NCBI RefSeq assembly: GCF_000622245.1 | Contig: NZ_JHXW01000011.1 | Location: 1 to 64,000 of the forward strand | Direction: 5' to 3' | Source: Fusobacterium perfoetens ATCC 29250 | GTDB taxonomy: Bacteria > Fusobacteriota > Fusobacteriia > Fusobacteriales > Fusobacteriaceae | DNA: 64,000 nucleotides | Part shown: piece after piece, positions 57,939 through 64,000 of the stretch | Layout of the letters: each line of letters opens with the position of its first letter | Position numbering within the stretch: position 1 is the first letter of the stretch | Translations under genes and position numbers: made by a program | The notes under the pieces: model-generated | Database searches by the model: none | What the model saw: the letters and a program-made list of their open reading frames with translations, nothing else | What the model was told of the DNA's origin: nothing

Positions 57939-59480
57939 ATGTCAGAACATCAAGCAGAATTAGAAAAAAGACTATGGGCAATAGCCAATGAGCTTAGGGG
58001 AAATATGGGAGCTGATGAATTTAAAAACTATATACTAGGTTTAATATTCTTTAAGTTCCTATCTGAAAAAATAGAGAAAACAGGAAACGATATATTATCA
58101 GAAGATAATATGAAATTTGAAGATATAGAGGGAAAAGATGAATATATTGAAGCAGTAAAAGAGTATTGTATCAATAGTATTGGTTATTTTATAGAGCCTA
58201 AATATCTTTTTGGAAATTTAGCTAGTAGAGCAAAGAATGGAGAATTTATCATAGAAGATTTGGGGCTAGCTTTGAAATATATAGAAGATTCTACAAATGG
58301 ACAAGCTAGTAATGACGATTTTTCAGGACTATTTGGAGATGTAGATTTAACATCTTTAAAACTTGGAAAAACTTCTAACGATAAAAATAAAATGATTTCC
58401 GAAGTAATAAAACATTTACAAGATATTAATTTTAATTTTGATGATACAGAAATGGACGTTTTAGGAAATGCCTATGAATATTTAATAGGTCAATTTGCTA
58501 GTAATGCTGGTAAAAAGGCTGGAGAATTCTATACACCAGCACAAGCTTCAAAACTTTTGGCAAAATTAACAACAGTTGGAAAAGATAGAATAAAATCAGT
58601 TTATGACCCTACTTGTGGTTCTGGTTCTCTATTATTAAAAGTAGCTTCTCAAGTAGAAGTATCAAATATCTATGGGCAAGAGTTAAATACTACAACTTAT
58701 AACTTAGCTCGTATGAATATGATATTACATGGAGTAAAATTTAATGATTTTGAGATTAGACAAGGGGACACATTGGAGAATCCACAACATTTAGACAAAA
58801 GATTTGATATAGTTGTGGCTAACCCTCCATTCTCTCAAAAATGGAGTGCTGATGATAGTTTTCTATCTGATGAAAGATTTGCTTCTTATGGAAAATTAGC
58901 TCCTAGTAGTAAGGCTGATTTTGCTTTTATTCAACATATGGTTTATCATTTAGATGATGAGGGAACAATGGCTGTAATAGTTCCTCACGGAGTATTATTT
59001 AGAGGAGCAAGTGAGGGAGTTATAAGAAAATATTTATTAAAAGAGAAAAATTATATTGACGCAATAATTGGACTACCTGCTAATATTTTCTATGGAACAA
59101 GTATTCCTACTTGTGTAATTGTAGTTAAGAAAAATAGAAAAAATGATGATGATATATTATTTATAGATGGTTCAAATGATTTTGAAAAATCTAAAAATCA
59201 AAACTATTTGAGAGATGAAGATGTAGAAAAGATTGCTAATACTTACAAAAATAGAGAGGAAATAGAAAAATATTCTAAAAGAGTAAGTATGAAAGAGATT
59301 GAAGAAAATGATTATAACTTAAATATTCCAAGATATGTAGATACTTTTGAGGAAGAGGAAGAAATAAATCTTGAAGAAGTAGTAGAGAAAATAACAAAGA
59401 TAGATGAGGAAATGAAAGAAGTAGATGAAACTATCAAAAACTTCTGTAATGAGCTTGGAATAAAAGCTCCTGTAATGTAG
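57939..59480 (+). CDS. hsdM: Type I restriction enzyme M subunit
   Basis: This 513-residue N6-adenine methyltransferase has the N-terminal HsdM domain (about 5-170), SAM motif DPTCGSGSLLLK at 223-234 and catalytic NPPF at 295-298. It modifies the site chosen by HsdS to protect host DNA. GGAGG precedes ATG. It is followed after 8 bases by the DUF1016 remnant and then hsdS. Confidence 0.96.
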   Translation: MSEHQAELEKRLWAIANELRGNMGADEFKNYILGLIFFKFLSEKIEKTGNDILSEDNMKFEDIEGKDEYIEAVKEYCINSIGYFIEPKYLFGNLASRAKNGEFIIEDLGLALKYIEDSTNGQASNDDFSGLFGDVDLTSLKLGKTSNDKNKMISEVIKHLQDINFNFDDTEMDVLGNAYEYLIGQFASNAGKKAGEFYTPAQASKLLAKLTTVGKDRIKSVYDPTCGSGSLLLKVASQVEVSNIYGQELNTTTYNLARMNMILHGVKFNDFEIRQGDTLENPQHLDKRFDIVVANPPFSQKWSADDSFLSDERFASYGKLAPSSKADFAFIQHMVYHLDDEGTMAVIVPHGVLFRGASEGVIRKYLLKEKNYIDAIIGLPANIFYGTSIPTCVIVVKKNRKNDDDILFIDGSNDFEKSKNQNYLRDEDVEKIANTYKNREEIEKYSKRVSMKEIEENDYNLNIPRYVDTFEEEEEINLEEVVEKITKIDEEMKEVDETIKNFCNELGIKAPVM

Positions 59481-59488
59481 GTGAGAAT

Positions 59489-60016
59489 ATGGAAATTGAG
59501 AGAAGAGATATTTTTACAGATATTAAAAATATTATTGACTTATCTTATCAAAAAGCGCAGACAGTGTCTGCGGAATTTAAACTTTCATATTCTCATTATC
59601 TTACTCTTATGAGAATAACAAATATAGAGGAAAGAAATTTCTATGAAATAGAGGCAATAAATAATAATTGGAGTTTAAGAGAATTAAAAAGACAAATTGA
59701 TTCTGCTTTGTATGAAAGATTAGTTTTGAGTAGAGATAAGGAAAAAGTTATTGAATTATCTAAAAAGGGGCAATTAATAGAAAAGCCTCAAGATATTAGA
59801 CAGATACAAATGTATGTAAATTACTATGATAGACATGTAAAACTTGATGATGAAAATAAAACAATAGGAATTATAATATGTAAAGATAAAAATGATACTC
59901 TTGTAAATATGACACTTCCAGAGGGAAATGAACAAATATTTGCTAGTAGATATATGACAATCTTACCTAGTAAAGAAGAATTGAAAAAGATAGTAGAAAG
60001 TGAGGTAAGAGAATGA
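59489..60016 (+). CDS. DUF1016 (YhcG-type) protein with internal deletion of the nuclease core
   Basis: This 175-residue open frame carries the start and end of a DUF1016 protein. The N-terminal part has LSYSHYLTLMRI, FYEIEAINNNWSLRELKRQI and LYERL, and the C-terminal part has QIQMYVNYYDRHV, TIGIIICKDK and IFASRYMTILP. Family members are about 340 residues. The centre, which holds the PD-(D/E)xK catalytic core, is missing; the two halves join near residue 95 without a frameshift. It overlaps hsdS by 4 bases. Family assignment is from memory of the motifs. It is probably not a nuclease any more. Confidence 0.75.
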   Translation: MEIERRDIFTDIKNIIDLSYQKAQTVSAEFKLSYSHYLTLMRITNIEERNFYEIEAINNNWSLRELKRQIDSALYERLVLSRDKEKVIELSKKGQLIEKPQDIRQIQMYVNYYDRHVKLDDENKTIGIIICKDKNDTLVNMTLPEGNEQIFASRYMTILPSKEELKKIVESEVRE

Positions 60017-61236
60017 AAAAAGTACCAAAGTTAAGATTTAAAGAGTTTAGTGATGAATGGGAAGAAATAAAAGAGGATATAAAAATTTTATCTGGTAACG
60101 CTTATCCATTAGAAAGTTATAATTCAGAAGGAATTTTATTAGTCCAAGGCTTGAATATTTATCCAGGAAAATTAATAATAGAAAATCCTATATATATAGC
60201 AAAAAATTTCAATAATTTTAAACATATTAATATTAAAAATGGAGATATTTTACTTGGGTTAAATAGACCTATTATTAATAATGAGTTAAAAGTTTGTTTA
60301 TTTGAGAATGATAAAGCGTACTTATATCAAAGAGCAGGAATACTACATTTTAATAAAAATAATATAAATTCTAAATTTATTTATCAATATTTAAGAAGTG
60401 AAAGTTTTAAAAGAAAATTAGAAAAAGAATTAGTAGGGTCGGACCAACCTTATATAAAATCTGATTTGTTTAAAATTATAAAAATTTATTCAGGAAAATA
60501 TTTCGAACAAGAAAAAATAGCTAACTTTCTTTCTAGTATAGATAAAAAAATTTCTTTAACAGAAGAAAAATTAGAATTATTTAGAGAATACAAAAAGGGA
60601 GTTATGCAAAAGATTTTCTCTCAAGAATTAAGATTTAAAGATAATGAGGGAAATGATTATCCAAAGTGGGAAGAAAAGAGATTAAATGAATTAGTTGTTA
60701 AATTAACAAATGGGATAAGTTTAAATCAAAATTTAGAAAAGAAAGGATATAGAGTAACAAGAATAGAAACTATTTCAATGGGGAAAATAGATATAAATAA
60801 AATAGGATTTGTTTTAACTGATAAAAATTTAGATGAATATAAATTAAATATAGGAGATTTATTATTTAGTAATATTAATAGTGTAGAACACATAGGAAAA
60901 ATAGCTTATGTAGATAAAGATTATAATTTATATCATGGAATGAATTTGTTGAGAATAGTTTTTAAAGAACAATATAATTCAAAATATTTTTATTATATTT
61001 TAATAACTAATAAATATAAAAAGATATTTGAAAAATTATGTAATAAAGCAGTAAGTCAAGCTAGTATAAACCAAACTGAATTAGGAAAAATTAAGGTAAA
61101 ATTTCCTATTTTAGAAGAACAAAGAAAAATAGCAAATTTCCTATCATCTATTGATGAAAAAATAGAGAAAATTGAAAATGAACTTGAAAATTTAAAAGAA
61201 TTTAAAAAAGGATTATTACAACAGATGTTTGTATAA
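60013..61236 (+). CDS. hsdS: Type I restriction enzyme S (specificity) subunit
   Basis: This 407-residue protein sets the DNA target of the R-M complex. It has two target recognition domains (about 15-160 and 215-365), each followed by a conserved helix: KIANFLSSIDKKISLTEEKL near 168 and KIANFLSSIDEKIEKIENEL near 372. The N-terminus PKLRFKEFSDEWEEIK is typical. Its ATG overlaps the preceding stop. It is the last R-M gene; an inverted repeat follows 14 bases later. Confidence 0.94.
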   Translation: MKKVPKLRFKEFSDEWEEIKEDIKILSGNAYPLESYNSEGILLVQGLNIYPGKLIIENPIYIAKNFNNFKHINIKNGDILLGLNRPIINNELKVCLFENDKAYLYQRAGILHFNKNNINSKFIYQYLRSESFKRKLEKELVGSDQPYIKSDLFKIIKIYSGKYFEQEKIANFLSSIDKKISLTEEKLELFREYKKGVMQKIFSQELRFKDNEGNDYPKWEEKRLNELVVKLTNGISLNQNLEKKGYRVTRIETISMGKIDINKIGFVLTDKNLDEYKLNIGDLLFSNINSVEHIGKIAYVDKDYNLYHGMNLLRIVFKEQYNSKYFYYILITNKYKKIFEKLCNKAVSQASINQTELGKIKVKFPILEEQRKIANFLSSIDEKIEKIENELENLKEFKKGLLQQMFV

Positions 61237-61250
61237 ATTATATAATAAAT

Positions 61251-61292
61251 TTGTCGGTATAAGATAAAGTAAAAATATCTTATTACCGACAA
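61251..61292. repeat. Inverted repeat after hsdS
   Basis: TTGTCGGTATAAGATA and TATCTTATTACCGACAA pair almost perfectly (one extra base) around a 9-base loop. No T run follows on either strand, so it is not a typical terminator. It may act as a bidirectional terminator, an mRNA end or a recombination mark. Confidence 0.65.
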
Positions 61293-61424
61293 TGGTAAAA
61301 TACCTTATATTTCAATAAAAAAGAAATAATAAAGAATAATTTTATAAAAAATATTTAAAATTTATAGAATTCGACAAAAATACATTATAAATCTTTCTAA
61401 AATAATAATATTTTAAAGTTATAA
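61293..61424 (+). promoter_or_regulatory. AT-rich leader of the CRISPR array
   Basis: About 130 bases of AT-rich DNA precede the first repeat. This is the leader end, since the degenerate repeat is at the other end. TCGACA near 61374 and TATAAA near 61387 are present but too close for a good promoter, so I name no exact promoter. Confidence 0.55.
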
Positions 61425-61916
61425 GACTAAAACCAAGTAAATTGGTATTTAAACTTTAATCATATCTGATACCCCTTTCTTTATTTTCTGACTAAAACCA
61501 AGTAAATTGGTATTTAAACTTTTCTAAAAATATGTATCTCATATAAATACACTCAGACTAAAACCAAGAAAATTGGTATTTAAACAAACATTAATCTATC
61601 TAAAATGCTTTTTCTCTCTTCGACTAAAACCAAGTAAATTGGTATTTAAACTATTATATATTTTGTGTACATAAAAATTTATTTTCTGACTAAAACCAAG
61701 TAAATTGGTATTTAAACTAAGATTAAAAGCCATAGCAACAGGCATATTCTCTCGACTAAAACCAAGTAAATTGGTATTTAAACAATCTTAATTTATCCCC
61801 TACTTTTAAATCATTTACATGACTAAAACCAAGTAAATTGGTATTTAAACTTATGATTTTTATATCAATATTATCTGTATTTATTGGACTAAAACCAAGT
61901 AAATTAATATTTATTA
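61425..61916 (+). CRISPR. Type VI-C CRISPR array, 8 repeats and 7 spacers
   Basis: Eight 30-bp repeats start with GACTAAAACC and end with GGTATTTAAAC. They are at 61425, 61490, 61556, 61622, 61688, 61754, 61821 and 61887. Spacers are 35, 36, 36, 36, 36, 37 and 36 bases. Repeats 1, 2 and 4-7 are identical. Repeat 3 has one T-to-A change in the hairpin loop. Repeat 8 is degenerate and marks the leader-distal end. Each repeat can fold with stem ACCAA/TTGGT around GTAAA. The array is read rightward, towards cas13c, judging by the degenerate last repeat, the downstream terminator and spacer composition. Confidence 0.97.
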
Positions 61917-61947
61917 AAAACTAGTTATCTAAATAACTAGTTTTTTT
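61917..61947 (+). terminator. Terminator between the CRISPR array and cas13c
   Basis: AACTAGTTAT and ATAACTAGTT pair perfectly around CTAA and end in T7. It sits directly after the last, degenerate repeat, so it should stop the pre-crRNA before cas13c. Confidence 0.9.
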
Positions 61948-61948
61948 C

Positions 61949-61977
61949 TTGTTTATGTTATAAAAATAAGCTAGAAT
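61949..61977 (+). promoter_or_regulatory. Possible promoter of cas13c
   Basis: TTGTTT (61949-61954) and TAGAAT (61972-61977) are 17 bases apart, directly after the terminator. The start would be only about 10 bases before the ATG, leaving little room beyond the GAGGTG site, so the call is tentative. Confidence 0.45.
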
Positions 61978-61994
61978 AATATAGAGGTGATAAA

Positions 61995-64000
61995 ATGGGA
62001 AAACCAAATAGAAGTTCAATAATAAAAATTATAATTTCTAATTATGATAACAAAGGAATAAAAGAAGTAAAAGTAAGATACAATAAACAAGCTCAATTAG
62101 ATACTTTTTTAATTAAAAGTGAATTGAAAGATGGAAAGTTTATTTTATATTCAATAGTAGATAAAGCAAGAGAAAAATATAGATATAGTTTTGAAATAGA
62201 TAAAACTAATATTAATAAAAATGAAATACTAATTATAAAAAAAGATATATATTCTAATAAAGAAGATAAAGTTATAAGAAAATATATTCTTTCTTTTGAA
62301 GTATCTGAAAAAAATGATAGAACAATAGTAACCAAAATAAAAGATTGTTTAGAAACTCAAAAGAAAGAAAAATTTGAAAGAGAAAATACAAGAAGATTAA
62401 TCTCTGAAACAGAAAGAAAGTTATTGAGTGAAGAAACACAAAAAACATACTCTAAAATAGCTTGTTGTTCTCCAGAAGATATAGATTCTGTAAAGATTTA
62501 TAAAATAAAAAGATATTTGGCTTATCGTTCAAATATGCTTTTATTTTTTTCTTTGATAAATGATATATTTGTTAAAGGAGTAGTAAAAGATAATGGAGAA
62601 GAAGTAGGAGAAATTTGGAGAATAATTGACTCTAAAGAAATAGATGAAAAGAAAACTTATGATTTACTTGTTGAAAACTTTAAAAAAAGAATGAGTCAAG
62701 AGTTTATAAATTATAAGCAAAGTATAGAAAATAAAATAGAAAAAAATACAAATAAAATAAAAGAGATTGAGCAAAAATTAAAAAAAGAAAAATATAAAAA
62801 AGAAATAAACAGGTTAAAAAAACAATTAATTGAATTAAATAGAGAAAATGATTTATTAGAAAAGGATAAAATTGAATTATCTGATGAAGAAATAAGAGAA
62901 GATATTGAAAAAATATTAAAAATTTATTCTGACTTAAGACATAAATTAATGCACTATAATTATCAATATTTTGAAAATCTTTTTGAGAATAAAAAAATTT
63001 CTAAAGAAAAAAATGAAGATGTAAATTTAACTGAATTGTTAGACTTGAATTTATTTAGATATTTACCTTTAGTAAGACAGTTGAAATTAGAAAATAAAAC
63101 GAATTATTTAGAGAAAGAAGATAAAATTACTGTATTAGGAGTTTCTGATTCTGCTATAAAATACTATAGCTATTATAATTTTTTATGTGAGCAAAAAAAT
63201 GGGTTTAATAATTTTATAAATAGCTTTTTTTCAAATGATGGAGAAGAAAATAAGAGTTTTAAAGAAAAAATAAATTTATCATTAGAAAAAGAAATAGAAA
63301 TAATGGAAAAAGAAACCAATGAAAAGATAAAAGAAATTAATAAAAACGAACTCCAATTAATGAAAGAACAAAAAGAGTTAGGAACAGCTTATGTACTAGA
63401 TATTCATAGTCTTAATGATTATAAAATTTCGCACAATGAAAGAAATAAGAATGTAAAATTGCAAAATGATATTATGAATGGAAATAGAGATAAAAATGCT
63501 TTAGATAAAATAAATAAAAAATTAGTAGAATTAAAAATAAAAATGGATAAAATAACAAAGAGAAATTCCATTCTTAGATTAAAATATAAATTACAAGTAG
63601 CTTATGGATTTTTGATGGAAGAATATAAAGGAAATATAAAAAAATTCAAAGATGAATTTGATATTTCTAAAGAAAAAATAAAGAGTTATAAATCAAAGGG
63701 AGAAAAATATTTAGAGGTTAAGAGTGAGAAAAAATATATAACTAAAATATTAAATTCAATAGAAGATATACATAATATAACTTGGCTTAAAAATCAAGAA
63801 GAAAATAATCTTTTTAAGTTTTATGTTTTAACATATATTCTTTTACCTTTTGAATTTAGAGGAGATTTTTTAGGTTTTGTAAAGAAACATTATTATGATA
63901 TAAAAAATGTTGAGTTTTTAGATGAAAATAATGACAGGTTAACACCTGAACAATTAGAGAAAATGAAAAATGATAGTTTCTTTAATAAAATAAGACTTTT
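61995..64000 (+). CDS. cas13c: Cas13c, type VI-C CRISPR RNA-guided ribonuclease (N-terminal 668 residues, runs off the window)
   Basis: The frame is open from ATG 61995 to the window end: 668 residues, compared with about 1,100 for the family. AGAGGTG precedes the start. The first HEPN nuclease motif (R-x4-H) is RHKLMH, Arg315 to His320, in the pattern DLRHKLMHYNY. The second HEPN motif should lie beyond the window. Coiled-coil-like charged helices occur at about 245-300 and 430-460. From memory the N-terminus (MGKPNRSSIIKIII) matches the Cas13c of Fusobacterium perfoetens. The protein should bind crRNA from the adjacent array and cut single-stranded RNA. No cas1, cas2 or accessory csx gene is visible upstream. 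Confidence 0.95.
   Translation, partial: MGKPNRSSIIKIIISNYDNKGIKEVKVRYNKQAQLDTFLIKSELKDGKFILYSIVDKAREKYRYSFEIDKTNINKNEILIIKKDIYSNKEDKVIRKYILSFEVSEKNDRTIVTKIKDCLETQKKEKFERENTRRLISETERKLLSEETQKTYSKIACCSPEDIDSVKIYKIKRYLAYRSNMLLFFSLINDIFVKGVVKDNGEEVGEIWRIIDSKEIDEKKTYDLLVENFKKRMSQEFINYKQSIENKIEKNTNKIKEIEQKLKKEKYKKEINRLKKQLIELNRENDLLEKDKIELSDEEIREDIEKILKIYSDLRHKLMHYNYQYFENLFENKKISKEKNEDVNLTELLDLNLFRYLPLVRQLKLENKTNYLEKEDKITVLGVSDSAIKYYSYYNFLCEQKNGFNNFINSFFSNDGEENKSFKEKINLSLEKEIEIMEKETNEKIKEINKNELQLMKEQKELGTAYVLDIHSLNDYKISHNERNKNVKLQNDIMNGNRDKNALDKINKKLVELKIKMDKITKRNSILRLKYKLQVAYGFLMEEYKGNIKKFKDEFDISKEKIKSYKSKGEKYLEVKSEKKYITKILNSIEDIHNITWLKNQEENNLFKFYVLTYILLPFEFRGDFLGFVKKHYYDIKNVEFLDENNDRLTPEQLEKMKNDSFFNKIRL

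Noticed and set aside
61237-61994. A tracrRNA or cas1/cas2 gene near the array
   Set aside because: No anti-repeat outside the array and no frame long enough for an adaptation gene is present; type VI-C effectors are not known to need a tracrRNA.
62093-62335. Minus-strand 80-residue open frame within cas13c
   Set aside because: It lies wholly inside the long cas13c frame and has the composition of reversed A-rich coding DNA, so it is not an anti-CRISPR candidate on this evidence.
61995-64000. Assignment of the effector to Cas13a, Cas13b or Cas13d
   Set aside because: The first R-x4-H motif lies near residue 315 in a RHKLMHYNY context and the sequence resembles fusobacterial Cas13c as I recall it. 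The 30-bp repeat is shorter than the usual 36-bp repeats of Cas13b and Cas13d, and the region around the motif does not look like Cas13a.

Overview
The window is very AT-rich DNA from a fusobacterium. The evidence is the codon use, a Na+-type F-ATPase c subunit with the two-carboxylate motif (E32 and E65) reported from Fusobacterium nucleatum, fusobacterial type V autotransporter architecture, and a partial type VI-C effector (Cas13c), a family known mainly from fusobacteria. From memory, the Cas13c N-terminus matches the Fusobacterium perfoetens protein; I could not check this against a database.

Layout: 1-404 is the end of an rRNA operon (23S 3' end, 5S, tRNA-Asn, terminator). 405-2282 has no intact gene and includes decayed tandem repeats. 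2283-5540 is a housekeeping operon (lepB, rimI, a Gx-type membrane protein, glmM). 5763-6764 is a lipoprotein. 7053-9867 (minus) is an iron-sulfur cluster operon of two ferredoxin-containing MinD-type ATPases, a NifX-like protein and a DUF134-NifX fusion, behind a consensus promoter with a palindromic operator. 10111-22747 is built around cysteine and amino-acid catabolism: a MalY/PatB-type lyase, two sigma-54 activators, a duplicated glutaredoxin-like/symporter cassette, a CyuA-like cysteine desulfidase, an AbgT transporter and a C26 gamma-glutamyl hydrolase. Two -24/-12 sigma-54 promoters are visible. 22802-25604 is a secreted protein and a CoA-disulfide/polysulfide reductase-rhodanese fusion divergent from an HxlR regulator.

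25774-33536 is a methyltransferase followed by the complete F-ATP synthase operon (atpZ, I, B, E, F, H, A, G, D, C). 33715-39131 is an uncharacterised ABC importer with a DUF3798-type binding protein. 39227-44181 is a divergent sialic acid locus (nanA, nanE, yhcH-type, nanK, against an SSS-family symporter) with matching operator-like palindromes on both sides. 44967-47741 is a type Va autotransporter. 47909-48736 is a lipid-anchored C26 amidohydrolase. 49006-53162 is a regulator with a malX-malY pair.

53335-64000 is a defence island: a type I restriction-modification operon (hsdR, mrr-like, GIY-YIG protein, hsdM, an internally deleted DUF1016 gene, hsdS), then an 8-repeat CRISPR array, a terminator, and cas13c running off the window end. 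No cas1 or cas2 is visible. The seven spacers are C-rich and G-poor on the plus strand and each has an open frame on its complement, which fits crRNAs antisense to mRNAs. This is the most interesting system in the window.
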